From the NCBI GenBank assembly GCA_017642885.1, contig JAEPOM010000025.1, positions 1-37,043 on the forward strand: a stretch of 37,043 nt of DNA. Direction: 5' to 3'. This stretch comes from Henriciella sp. (GTDB lineage Bacteria; Pseudomonadota; Alphaproteobacteria; Caulobacterales; Hyphomonadaceae). The notes under the pieces were generated by a model. It saw nothing but the letters and a program-made list of their open reading frames with translations. It was not told the origin of the DNA and searched no databases. Within the stretch, counting starts at the first letter, position 1. Each line of letters starts with the position of its first letter. The position numbers were made by a program, and so were the translations under genes. Below, piece by piece: positions 1 to 7,284 of this stretch.

Positions 1-346
1 AGATGCCCGCTAACGGCCAACCTGCAAATGACCAACTAAAATCTCTTGCCAAGGGGGCGCCGTCCACAGATGCTCGCTCTTCCACCTGTTGACCCAGGGC
101 GTCTTCTGCAGCGCAGGATGCGCTGTCGCCGGTTTCGGGGCTGTCCCAGCCAATCAGGCGTAATCGAACCCGGCCGTCCAGGCGTTGCAATTCGAATGTG
201 TCGCCATCAACGGCGACGACGTCGCGCACCGGGGCGTTGACACAACGCGCCCCGGCATCTTCACATAGATTAGGTGGTTTCGCGGGCCGATCACTCGCCG
301 AGCAGGCTGTGAGCAACGGAACTATCAGGATCAAAAGGCGCAGCAT
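1..346 (-). CDS. Staphylococcal nuclease-like lipoprotein, 3' end outside window
   Basis: Reading the minus strand from the ATG at 346 gives about 115 residues with no stop before the window edge, so the C-terminus is missing. The N-terminus is a short hydrophobic signal ending in a lipobox (LLTAC, Cys15), which predicts an envelope lipoprotein. It is followed by VVAVDGDTFELQ and VRLRLIGWDSPET, matching the DGDTF and RL-x-G-x-D-x-PE blocks of the thermonuclease (SNase) fold; these carry the first catalytic Arg, Asp and Glu of that family. The later family block with the second catalytic Arg would lie beyond the edge, so activity cannot be judged. The stretch after LGQQVEERA looks less typical than the front half. 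Family assignment is fairly secure; the substrate (nucleic acid) is inferred from the family. Confidence 0.72.
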   Translation of the reverse strand, partial: MLRLLILIVPLLTACSASDRPAKPPNLCEDAGARCVNAPVRDVVAVDGDTFELQRLDGRVRLRLIGWDSPETGDSASCAAEDALGQQVEERASVDGAPLARDFSWSFAGWPLAGI

Positions 347-397
347 TTTCTGAGTTAGGCCGCCGCAATGCGTGTCGTCAACTGGTGTCGAAAACGT

Positions 398-2419
398 CTA
401 GTCACCGCTTGATTTGACATTACTCGCTGCTCCCGACCCTGCGAAGGATGTCCCCTCAAATGCTGCGCTCCAATCGACATATTTCGATCCAAAGGCGGAC
501 AGGTGATGGCGGTCATAGAAAAGCGGCTTGCCGCTTTGCATATACAGGCAGTTCGAGCCCTCGCAGAATTGAGATCTCATTCTGAAGAAACGCGCATTCT
601 CATGCTTTTCGGCGAGCCTGATCAGGACTTCTTCAGAATGCGTAACAGCTGTATCCGCCGCGAAACGAAACTGTCCATCCTCCCCCGTAGCGCTGTACTC
701 GGAGACCCAATCGCGAAGGGCTTTGCGAACGGGAAGCGCGTCGCCTATGGTTCGGCTCATCGTGTCGACTTCGAAGATTGGTGTATCCTCGACCAACACG
801 ACTCTTTTCCCCGCCACGTCAGCCTTTGTAATTATGGCTTCGATACCGGCTGCGAAGACCTCGCCGACGGGTATGCTTGCTCCAAGAGAATCGCCATCAA
901 GCACTCGCGTTGTTTCAGAATCGTCCTTCGGCCAGAACGCGGCTATGACGATGACTTCGATTGCCGGATCTTGCAGAACCAATTCCGTCGCCGCAGAAAC
1001 GAAAGCCCCACAAGTTCTCAAATTTTCTGGCACTGGCATGGTGGAATGACTGTAGCCCAGCAACGGTAGACAAGACGCCTTCGTGTGTTGAGCCAATTTG
1101 GTTCCGTGGTCATCGGCAAGACTGGCCAACCCAGCGCCCAGGGCAGAGGCGTGGCTGTCGCCAATTAGAGCGATCCGGGCGTTCTGGGGGGCGCATCGCT
1201 CTGATGTATCTGGGGTGCCGTGTTGGTAGGCGCGCATACAAATTCCGCGCCCTTGCAATCGGATACCTTCGGCACTGCGCACGGCTTCAGGCAGACGATC
1301 TGGCAGCCCCTTCGTAAGGTGACCCGCCAAGGGCATCATCATGGCTGCGGCGAGCACGCCTCCGCCCGTCCACAGGGCGCGCGCTGAAGAAACGCTGGGC
1401 TTGCGGAAGGGTTGTTCCACGAAACGCCAGGATAGAATCGCGATCAAAAGGCTTAGCGGGATGGCGATGAGTAAAGCGATTTGGCTTGGAGATTCATCGG
1501 CGACGATCCGGATATATGCCATGATCGGCCAATGCCAAAGATACCAGGAATAGGATATGAGACCGACGAAGACGACGGGCTGGAGCGACAACGCCCTTCG
1601 ATTGATCCAACTCGCTTGTGTCTGAATCAGAATTGCGGTGCCTAGTACAGACAATCCGACCGGCGCGATTGGGAAGTCTGCTTTATTGTCAAACGCGAGC
1701 ACGGCACATGCGATCAAGATCGCGCCAATGATCGCCATGAAATTCGCAGAAGGGAGCTTCACGGGTATCTTGTCGCCATTGACCTTCATCATTGCCAGGG
1801 TCGCGCCGATGCCAAGTTCCCACGCACGGGACGGCAAGAGGTAGAAAGTCGAAACGGGGTCTCGCGAAGATAACCACAGCATGAAGACGAAAGATGAGAT
1901 GGATATCGCTGCCATAATCGAAACTCGGTACTTTTTAGGCACCTTGGCGATTGCGATGATCAAGAACGGAAACACGACATAGAATTGCTCTTCGACACCT
2001 AGCGACCAAGTCATCAGGAGGGGTTGTAGTTCCGAAGCCGCGGCGAAATAGTCGGTGTGTTCCCAAAAATAGAAATTTGATGCGCCAACCAACGCCGCGA
2101 TGGATTGCCGCGACAGGATCTTGAATTGCTCTGAGTCCAGCAATACTAACCCGGCGAGCATCGTGAATGTTACCACCACAATTAGCGCCGGGAGAATTCG
2201 CTTCACGCGGCGCCCATAAAAGTCGGCGAAGGTGAATCGGCTATCAATGATGCCGGAATAAATGATCCCGCCGATCAGATAGCCGGAGATCACGAAGAAT
2301 ATGTCCACACCGACAAACCCGGCTGGCAATAGCTCGGGCAGGGCGTGATAAAACACAACCGCGCTAACGGCGAGCGCGCGTAGACCATCTATATCGGCTC
2401 GATATTCACGTGATGACAT
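398..2419 (-). CDS. Acyltransferase 3 family membrane protein with C-terminal SGNH domain (OafA/YrhL type)
   Basis: A 673-residue protein that probably O-acetylates or otherwise O-acylates a cell-surface glycan. Residues 1-365 are a polytopic membrane acyltransferase-3 domain: RADIDGLRALAV at 7-18, the candidate catalytic His25 in FYHALP, GVDIFFVISGYLI at 37-49, and WSLGVEEQFY at 138-147. Residues about 413-650 form an SGNH-hydrolase-like domain, with GDSH at 420-423 and a C-terminal D-x-x-H (DRHH, 636-639) giving the Ser/Asp/His set. This two-domain layout is known for O-antigen and lipooligosaccharide O-acetyltransferases; the true acceptor cannot be told here. The start is supported by GGGGAAC a few bases upstream. 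The alpha/beta-hydrolase-like gene lies upstream on the same strand, 96 bp away, and could be co-transcribed. No polysaccharide cluster surrounds it. Confidence 0.9.
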   Translation of the reverse strand: MSSREYRADIDGLRALAVSAVVFYHALPELLPAGFVGVDIFFVISGYLIGGIIYSGIIDSRFTFADFYGRRVKRILPALIVVVTFTMLAGLVLLDSEQFKILSRQSIAALVGASNFYFWEHTDYFAAASELQPLLMTWSLGVEEQFYVVFPFLIIAIAKVPKKYRVSIMAAISISSFVFMLWLSSRDPVSTFYLLPSRAWELGIGATLAMMKVNGDKIPVKLPSANFMAIIGAILIACAVLAFDNKADFPIAPVGLSVLGTAILIQTQASWINRRALSLQPVVFVGLISYSWYLWHWPIMAYIRIVADESPSQIALLIAIPLSLLIAILSWRFVEQPFRKPSVSSARALWTGGGVLAAAMMMPLAGHLTKGLPDRLPEAVRSAEGIRLQGRGICMRAYQHGTPDTSERCAPQNARIALIGDSHASALGAGLASLADDHGTKLAQHTKASCLPLLGYSHSTMPVPENLRTCGAFVSAATELVLQDPAIEVIVIAAFWPKDDSETTRVLDGDSLGASIPVGEVFAAGIEAIITKADVAGKRVVLVEDTPIFEVDTMSRTIGDALPVRKALRDWVSEYSATGEDGQFRFAADTAVTHSEEVLIRLAEKHENARFFRMRSQFCEGSNCLYMQSGKPLFYDRHHLSAFGSKYVDWSAAFEGTSFAGSGAASNVKSSGD

Positions 2420-2515
2420 TTGTTCCCCGGCTGAGCCTCTGCGCTGTTTTTGCGCAATCGATCATTCGCTGCAAATGCTATGCCGATCGCGTTCTGGAAA
2501 TGCGCTGGGTTGTTT

Positions 2516-3493
2516 TCAGCCGCTTCGCCTGCTTTTAAGCGGGGCGTGCGCATTGAGGATGTCCAGCAAAACGCGTGGTGACTTGTACGGCACGAACAGA
2601 TCGCCCGACGGTGCGAATGCGATCGGGAAGGCGAGACGATCAGCTTGTTCCCGCATTCGCTCGCGCCAATCCGCTGTCGTCTCAGTCCCGCACAGGACGA
2701 TGCCGTTAATGTCGCGAAAGAAGGTGGCATCGACTTGCGTGTCGATAATCAGTGCCATTTGCAGATCGTAGTATACCGTTTCCGGCTCCATGTTTTGCAG
2801 CAATCCGGCAGCGGCTTCGAAATCCGGCGTATTCTCTGCGACGTAGTCGATATCACCGGCGCTTTTTTGGGCAAACTGCCTGTAAAACCAGTTGGGGTTT
2901 CGTTTAAGCGCGGCCTTCAGCGCGATAACCGTGAAGCGTAACCCGCCCTTTGATGTGAGCGTCTGGCGAACCATGGATTGCATCCATTTAGGGCGAACAA
3001 TTTCCCAGACGTCCTGATGAAAAAGCGGGTTTGAAAAGACCGCAAAATCGACTTTGGGAGATAGCTTGCTCAGACGTACGCAAACAGAGTTAGCCGTGCC
3101 AAGGCCCAGCAAAACGAAATTGGCCAATCCCAGCGTATCGACCAAGCGATGCAGTATCGCTGCTTCGGTCATCGCCGCCGCTCCGTTGCGGATTTCTGTC
3201 TGGGTTAGAAGCGCGGCGGGCAGCCCAGGTGCGCCGCCAAACCCCGGTCGGCGAACGAACACTACCTGATAGCCTGCGTCCCACATGAGATCGCAGAATG
3301 CTTTCGAGGGTGGCATCGGCAGTTCGATGGAGTTGAGGATAACCAGCGGTTTTAGATCTGAGACGCGGTTTTTATAGACCATGACATCCACGTCGATCGA
3401 GGAGCCATCAATACGAACTGGACGCACAGAGCGCGGGTCCGGCGTATCCTGATCTGGCTCAGGCGAACGAATTGAAACGGCGTTCCCCAACAT
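2516..3493 (-). CDS. Alpha/beta-hydrolase-like protein, probable loss of nucleophile serine
   Basis: A 325-residue protein without a signal peptide. The N-terminal half resembles an alpha/beta hydrolase: a strand with LVILNSIELPM (50-60), a segment QVVFVRRPGFGGAPG (76-90) typical of the turn after strand 4, and VLLGLGTANSV (128-137) at the place where the nucleophile elbow G-x-S-x-G should be. Here the elbow reads GLGTA, with Thr133 in place of Ser, so the canonical triad appears to be missing. A late strand (GIVLCGTET) and FAPSGDLFVPYKSP could represent the strand-7/8 region. I do not recognise a specific subfamily; it may be a non-enzymatic paralogue or a sensor-like protein. A terminator at 3575-3604 separates it from the unit upstream, so it should have its own promoter near 3500-3570. 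Confidence 0.6.
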   Translation of the reverse strand: MLGNAVSIRSPEPDQDTPDPRSVRPVRIDGSSIDVDVMVYKNRVSDLKPLVILNSIELPMPPSKAFCDLMWDAGYQVVFVRRPGFGGAPGLPAALLTQTEIRNGAAAMTEAAILHRLVDTLGLANFVLLGLGTANSVCVRLSKLSPKVDFAVFSNPLFHQDVWEIVRPKWMQSMVRQTLTSKGGLRFTVIALKAALKRNPNWFYRQFAQKSAGDIDYVAENTPDFEAAAGLLQNMEPETVYYDLQMALIIDTQVDATFFRDINGIVLCGTETTADWRERMREQADRLAFPIAFAPSGDLFVPYKSPRVLLDILNAHAPLKSRRSG

Positions 3494-3574
3494 GGTGCGC
3501 GGTTATAGGCGCAAGCAGATGTGCTGTCCAATCAATGCACGCGCGTGACGGGTGCTCATAGGTTTGCGGACAAA

Positions 3575-3604
3575 GGAAAACCCCAGCCGGGTCTCGGCTG
3601 GGGT
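3575..3604 (-). terminator. Intrinsic terminator of the mini-ORF transcript
   Basis: A perfect 10-bp stem (3580-3589 with 3595-3604, ACCCCAGCCG and its complement) has a 5-nt loop and is followed on the minus strand by TTTT (3577-3580). The U-run is only on the minus side, so it ends the transcript that carries the 26-codon ORF and insulates the hydrolase-like gene downstream. Confidence 0.8.
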
Positions 3605-3686
3605 CCGTGAGCCGGATGGCTCTTGAATCCTTGGCTGCGTTCAACTCTGACCGATCTCAACCGGTGCAGGCAGCCTCAAGACTGTG

Positions 3687-3767
3687 TCAGAGGGATCGCA
3701 GAGGCTGCTCCATGAAACCCTTAACACAAACGGATCCAATCACCGTTCCTGGTTTCTCACTTGACAT
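3687..3767 (-). CDS. 26-residue peptide with a perfect Shine-Dalgarno
   Basis: The minus-strand ORF ATG(3767) to TGA(3687) encodes MSSEKPGTVIGSVCVKGFME and then QPLRSL. Seven bases separate it from GGAGG, inside a 15-nt stretch complementary to the whole 16S rRNA 3' tail, the strongest ribosome-binding site in this window. The peptide has one Cys, no membrane segment and no recognised domain. About 80 nt downstream lies an intrinsic terminator, and upstream lies the terminator of the RcnB-like gene, so this is an independent short transcript of roughly 200 nt. It could be a real small protein, a leader peptide, or an sRNA whose ribosome-binding element has a regulatory role. Nothing in the peptide distinguishes these. 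The existence of a translated unit is inferred only from the SD, its spacing and the terminator. Confidence 0.5.
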   Translation of the reverse strand: MSSEKPGTVIGSVCVKGFMEQPLRSL

Positions 3768-3782
3768 TGGATCACCTCCTTT
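3768..3782 (-). promoter_or_regulatory. Full-length anti-16S Shine-Dalgarno element
   Basis: The minus strand reads AAAGGAGGTGATCCA directly before ATG. This is complementary over 15 nt to the conserved 3' end of 16S rRNA, far longer than the 4-6 nt SD pairings seen at other genes here. A 5-bp inverted repeat (CCGGA 3803-3807, TCCGG 3819-3823) sits just upstream and may form a 5'-UTR stem. Confidence 0.7.
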
Positions 3783-3902
3783 CAGCTGTTGAACGACTAT
3801 GCCCGGACTGAATTTGATTCCGGACAAAATGAATTAAGCATGACTCGTGCCTAATGAAAGATGAATAAGGGGCGATCACGAGATAATTTAATGGTTTGAT
3901 CG

Positions 3903-3938
3903 AAAACCGCCCGCAGACGAGACGTCTGCGGGCGGTTT
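3903..3938 (-). terminator. Strong terminator of the RcnB-like gene (sequence bidirectional)
   Basis: A 16-bp perfect stem (3904-3919 with 3923-3938, AAACCGCCCGCAGACG and its complement) has the loop AGA. T-rich tails occur on both sides (minus TTTTCG, plus TTTCTTTTG). Only the minus-strand gene ending at 3975 runs into it. Confidence 0.85.
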
Positions 3939-3974
3939 CTTTTGTCAGTGCGGAAGACCGCATACGAGAGTGGC

Positions 3975-5051
3975 TTAGTCAGCCAGGGCGCCGATGACGA
4001 GGCCAATGATAGCGCCGGTAGCGATCGAGGCGAGGATAGCGTCGCCGCTGTCGTAATCGTGTACCCAGTGATGGCCATAAGGTGGCTCGTAGAGACCCCA
4101 ATAGTCATAATCCCCGATTATGATCGTATTGTTGTGGTATCCATAATAGCCGCCAATCCGGTATCTCGGTAAATAATGGCTGTCATAGACGACGCGAAAC
4201 GTTGGCCGCGAGTAGTAATAGAACGGTCGGTGACCACCATAGTAGAAGGCTCGCGGCGAATAATGCCGGAAATTATGGCTGCGGTGATGCCGACGATAAT
4301 GATAGCCGTTGCGGTAGCTATAGTGACGGTTGAAGTTCCGGTGATGACGCCAGTGACGATCGTTCCGATAGTGACGATCAGCGCTCCGGTGATTGCGGTA
4401 ATGGCGCGTATCTCGCCGCGCCTGATTGTAACCGCGATCATATGAGTTGTTTCGAATACGGCGGTTCTCCCGGCGATCCTCGACACGGCGATCGGCCCGG
4501 CGCTCCGCGCGTCGATCCTGGCGTTGTTCAATTCGGCGATCTTGGCGTCGGTCCGCGCGCCGATCCTGGCGCTGCTCGATGCGTTGATCATCACGACGTT
4601 CAGCTCGGCGTTCCTGACGATTTCCCTGGCGACGGTCGATTTGACGATCATCCCGGCGTACTTGGCGACGTTCCTGACGTCTTTCTCCACCGCGCAATTC
4701 GCCTGTGTCACGGCGAGCGTTATCGCGGCGCTGCGTATCCCGTCGTTGACTGTCCTGGCGTTGAGTATCTCGGCGGGTCGCATTTCGCTCGCCGCGGATT
4801 TGCCCTCTGTTGGGATTCGTTTCGCTGCGCCGGTCGCGGCGCTCAGCTCGCCGCTCGGAGCGGTTTCGTTCCCCACGTGCGCGGCTTCTTTCTTGGCGCT
4901 CGGCGCGGCTTACGACGCGTTGCGGTTGCTGTTCAGATCGCACGTTGCGCTCTGATCGCTGACCACGATCGGCATAAGCAACAGGTGCGAGCGTTGCCGT
5001 CGCCAAGGCGATGGCTGCAACATTTGCAGTTAATTTTGAGAGGATGGACAT
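3975..5051 (-). CDS. RcnB-family secreted protein with long arginine-rich region
   Basis: A 358-residue exported protein. A signal peptide covers 1-27 (cleavage after AYA). Residues 29-200 are an extremely Arg/Asp/Gln-rich low-complexity region built from units such as RIEQRQDRRA, which occurs at 157-166 and 173-182. Residues 200-285 are rich in His, Tyr and Arg. The C-terminus (292-358) fits the RcnB family (named for the periplasmic protein linked to Ni/Co homeostasis in E. coli): LPRYRIGGYYGY, WGLYEPPYGHHWV, then a hydrophobic tail of the pattern D-A-I-L-A-S-I-A-T-G. A typical RcnB is about 110-200 residues, so this one is enlarged by the repeat. A metal or polyanion-binding role is inference. 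Start chosen because it gives a clean signal peptide and lies just after AGGAGG-like sequence (5053-5063). A strong terminator follows. Confidence 0.82.
   Translation of the reverse strand: MSILSKLTANVAAIALATATLAPVAYADRGQRSERNVRSEQQPQRVVSRAERQERSRARGERNRSERRAERRDRRSETNPNRGQIRGERNATRRDTQRQDSQRRDTQRRDNARRDTGELRGGERRQERRQVRRDDRQIDRRQGNRQERRAERRDDQRIEQRQDRRADRRQDRRIEQRQDRRAERRADRRVEDRRENRRIRNNSYDRGYNQARRDTRHYRNHRSADRHYRNDRHWRHHRNFNRHYSYRNGYHYRRHHRSHNFRHYSPRAFYYGGHRPFYYYSRPTFRVVYDSHYLPRYRIGGYYGYHNNTIIIGDYDYWGLYEPPYGHHWVHDYDSGDAILASIATGAIIGLVIGALAD
4452..4967 (-). repeat. Degenerate arginine-codon repeat region within the RcnB-like gene
   Basis: Codons 29-200 consist of imperfect short repeats encoding RR/DR/QR/ER units; the clearest copy pair is 48 bp apart within 4506-4583. 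The composition keeps several other frames open on both strands, which explains the long spurious ORFs there. Confidence 0.75.
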
Positions 5052-5167
5052 ATGGTCCTCCTTTCCTGTTTCGGCGCCCCCACGGCACCCGCGTTTTCGG
5101 CTGCTCGTGACAAGCCTTGCAGCTCAACCTAGTTAGACTGCCTGAATTGACCCTGAACGGAGTTTTC

Positions 5168-5602
5168 ATGTCCAACCGCGATCACGTCTTTGTGACAGAG
5201 ACGATCCAGATCCCCGAATGGGAACTGAGCGAGCGGTTTATCCGGGCCTCAGGACCAGGGGGACAAAACGTCAACAAAGTTTCCACCGCCGTCCAGTTGC
5301 GCTGGAACGTCGTGGCGAGTTCAATCCCTGCTGCCGTTAAAGCCCGATTCCGGCGTCGGTATGGCGCGCGGCTCACTCAGGAAGGGGAGTTGATCCTGGA
5401 GGCAAAGGATCACCGCAGTCAGGGCCTGAATCGCGAAGCGGCGCGCAAACGCCTCGCTGACATGGTCCGAACCGTCGCAGAAGCCCCACGCAAGCGGATC
5501 CGAACCAAACCGACCCGCGCATCGGTGCGGCGACGGCTTGAGTCGAAAAAGCAACGCGGCGCAGTGAAATCACTCCGCGGAAAAGTGAGTAAAGACGAGT
5601 AG
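5168..5602 (+). CDS. arfB: Ribosome-rescue peptidyl-tRNA hydrolase ArfB (YaeJ)
   Basis: A 144-residue protein that releases nascent peptide from stalled ribosomes lacking a stop codon in the A site. The class-I release-factor catalytic domain fills residues 10-100, with GPGGQNVNKV around the GGQ at 31-33 whose Gln coordinates ester hydrolysis. The C-terminus (about 100-144) is the basic tail (RKRIRTKPTRASVRRRLESK) that the family inserts into the empty mRNA channel. There is no codon-recognition domain, which separates it from RF1/RF2. An upstream in-frame ATG exists at 5117, but 5168 is preferred: it has ACGGAG about 6 nt upstream and matches the family N-terminus. It converges with the YbjN-like gene with only 6 bp between stops. 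Confidence 0.9.
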   Translation: MSNRDHVFVTETIQIPEWELSERFIRASGPGGQNVNKVSTAVQLRWNVVASSIPAAVKARFRRRYGARLTQEGELILEAKDHRSQGLNREAARKRLADMVRTVAEAPRKRIRTKPTRASVRRRLESKKQRGAVKSLRGKVSKDE

Positions 5603-5608
5603 CCTTGG

Positions 5609-6436
5609 TTAGGGTCGGTTGAGGCGACCCGCTTGATAGGCGGCAATGCAGTCCGCGGAATCGATCTTTATGTGGCTGTCCGTGGTCAGAATCGATCGGC
5701 CTTCCCCGGTGAAACGATTGTCATCACAGGTATCATCGTTGGCATACTCGCCGGAATTGTTTCCGAAATCGATGTAAAGCGTGGTCGTGCCGGACTCATA
5801 AAGAGAGCGGCAGTCCGTCGCGTCGTGCAGGACATGCTCGCGCTGATAGCTCCAATCGTCTCCATCCTCATGGAAACGAGCATCATCGCAGGCACCGTCA
5901 TTCGCATAGTCGCCAGAATCGTCGCCCCATTCGATCTGAGCGCTGGTCAGTTTGACGTCTGCTTCTTCTTTTTTGTTCTCTTCGATGACTTGCTTTGCGA
6001 TCGCATGGGTTGTTTCGAGATTTAGGCGCAAATTCTTAAGCGTCTGGCCGTGATCCAGGATCAAGTATCGCGACATATAAAGACTGCCATCATCCAGCTT
6101 GGTTGCCTTGATCGCTGACCAGCGTTGGTTGATCGAATTGGCGTCTTCAGGGGTGAAATCACCCTCAAGCACAAGGAATGCCTCAACGCCCAGACATACA
6201 TCGTCATCTCCGCAGGCTTTGCCTTCCAGCGCAAAGATCACGCCATCTGCATCTTCACCGATCAATCCAACGCCTGAGCTCAAATCCTGGGTGACTGTGT
6301 AGCCTGAACCTTCAATCACGTAGCGCATATCGGCTTTAGTGATTGAAGAAACTTGCTCGGCGTCGCGGCTGGTATCCTGGGCCTGTGCTCCGAGGCAAAT
6401 ACCCAATGCAAACAGGCTGGTGGTGATGATTTTCAT
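5609..6436 (-). CDS. Secreted YbjN-like protein with two acidic Cys repeats
   Basis: A 275-residue protein with a signal peptide (1-20, ending AQAQ). Residues 30-155 resemble the YbjN fold (ITKADMRYVIEGSGY, then GVIFALEG and SRYLILDHG), a family with unclear role in signalling or stress. The C-terminal part has two copies of a roughly 50-residue module. Copy one (168-216) contains WGDDSGDYANDGACDD and DATDCRSLYESG; copy two (222-271) contains FGNNSGEYANDDTCDD and DSADCIAAYQAG. Each carries two Cys and many Asp/Asn, suggesting a disulfide-stabilised, possibly Ca2+-binding module. I recall similar D-x-S-x-x-A-N-D-x-x-C-D-D motifs in other proteobacterial secreted proteins but cannot check this. 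Metal binding is inference. Confidence 0.75.
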   Translation of the reverse strand: MKIITTSLFALGICLGAQAQDTSRDAEQVSSITKADMRYVIEGSGYTVTQDLSSGVGLIGEDADGVIFALEGKACGDDDVCLGVEAFLVLEGDFTPEDANSINQRWSAIKATKLDDGSLYMSRYLILDHGQTLKNLRLNLETTHAIAKQVIEENKKEEADVKLTSAQIEWGDDSGDYANDGACDDARFHEDGDDWSYQREHVLHDATDCRSLYESGTTTLYIDFGNNSGEYANDDTCDDNRFTGEGRSILTTDSHIKIDSADCIAAYQAGRLNRP

Positions 6437-6602
6437 AGCGGTCCCTCATTCTTTTTTGCGCATAGTGCGGGTTTCCGAATCCCGGCTCAAAGTCACACTT
6501 TCATGACATAATGGCAAGGAATGGGCAGCCATTCACATTGATGAACGCCAGCCGAATGCTTCGCTCAGGCTCAGTTGAAATGGTCTGTGTATTCCTGCAG
6601 TC

Positions 6603-7142
6603 ATGATGAAACCTGTCATGAAACCTCGAGCAGCCGCGCTTGCCCTTGCGGCGCCTCTGCTCTTCACCGCTCCGGCGCTCGCCGATCACGGCAATACGAG
6701 CAAATCCGTCAGCGGTACCATCTCGATTCAGACCGATAATGGTGGTCTGCATTTGAATATCGGTGACCGTGGATATCGGTCTTACGGATATGAGACCAAA
6801 CGATATTCAGGGCACGGCAACCACAACTATGGTCGCCGGGAATTGCGCCAGATGAAGCGCCGCGCCATTCGCGCCTGTCGCCAGGCGATTCGTACTGAAG
6901 CCGATTATCTTGGCTTCCACGATGTCGACTTCGACGATGGCCGGTATGCTGAACGCATCGGATCCCGCGGGTTCCGCGTCACCTTTAATGAGGTCGAGTT
7001 CGAAGGCCGCCGCCGGGATATTGAGCGCCCAGTAACGTGCATCGTCCGACGCGGCGATCAGGTTCGTGAGATCTACGGCATCCCGAAACGAGGGCAGCGT
7101 GGAAATCGCCGCGATCAACGCGGTCATCGCGGCTATTACTAA
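6603..7142 (+). CDS. Small secreted protein of unknown function
   Basis: A 179-residue protein with a signal peptide (ALALAAPLLFTAPALA, cleavage near residue 28). It is followed by a Gly/Tyr/His-rich segment (45-80) and a conserved-looking domain at 80-160 containing RRAIRACRQAIRTEADYLGF, FRVTFNEVEFEGR and VTCIVRRGDQVREIYGIP. The two Cys (in RACR and VTCIV) could form a disulfide. The tail is Arg/Gly-rich. I do not recognise a named family, though the composition is typical of alphaproteobacterial periplasmic proteins. ATG codons at 6603, 6606 and 6618 are all possible starts; none has a good SD. A strong terminator follows 40 bp after the stop. Confidence 0.7.
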   Translation: MMKPVMKPRAAALALAAPLLFTAPALADHGNTSKSVSGTISIQTDNGGLHLNIGDRGYRSYGYETKRYSGHGNHNYGRRELRQMKRRAIRACRQAIRTEADYLGFHDVDFDDGRYAERIGSRGFRVTFNEVEFEGRRRDIERPVTCIVRRGDQVREIYGIPKRGQRGNRRDQRGHRGYY

Positions 7143-7179
7143 GACTAGTCGTCGATACTTTCAGAATGAAAGGTAACAG

Positions 7180-7208
7180 ACGGGCTTCCCCTCGGGGAGG
7201 CCCGTTTT
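7180..7208 (+). terminator. Intrinsic terminator after the small secreted protein gene
   Basis: An 11-bp stem (7180-7190 with 7195-7205, one G-U pair) with a CTCG loop is followed by TTTT on the plus strand. It sits between the secreted-protein gene and pccB, so pccB needs its own promoter within about 75 bp. Confidence 0.85.
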
Positions 7209-7284
7209 GCCATTCTGCCGTCTTGCCCTTCGCGACCGCAGCAGTAAAACCCCTCCACGAACAAAGATTTGCGGAGAGACCCAG

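Noticed and set aside
46-240. 64-codon plus-strand frame at the left edge
   Set aside because: It is antisense to the lipobox-containing SNase-like frame and is a low-complexity Arg/Pro peptide without an SD.
3768-3783. Plus strand reads TGGATCACCTCCTTTC, identical to the 16S rRNA 3' end
   Set aside because: The match stops immediately outside these 16 bases; there is no further 16S sequence, so it is not an rRNA fragment. It is the complement of a strong SD on the minus strand.
4118-5110. Several long overlapping frames on both strands over the RcnB-like gene
   Set aside because: They follow from the repetitive arginine-codon composition; only the 3975-5051 frame has a signal peptide and a family C-terminus.
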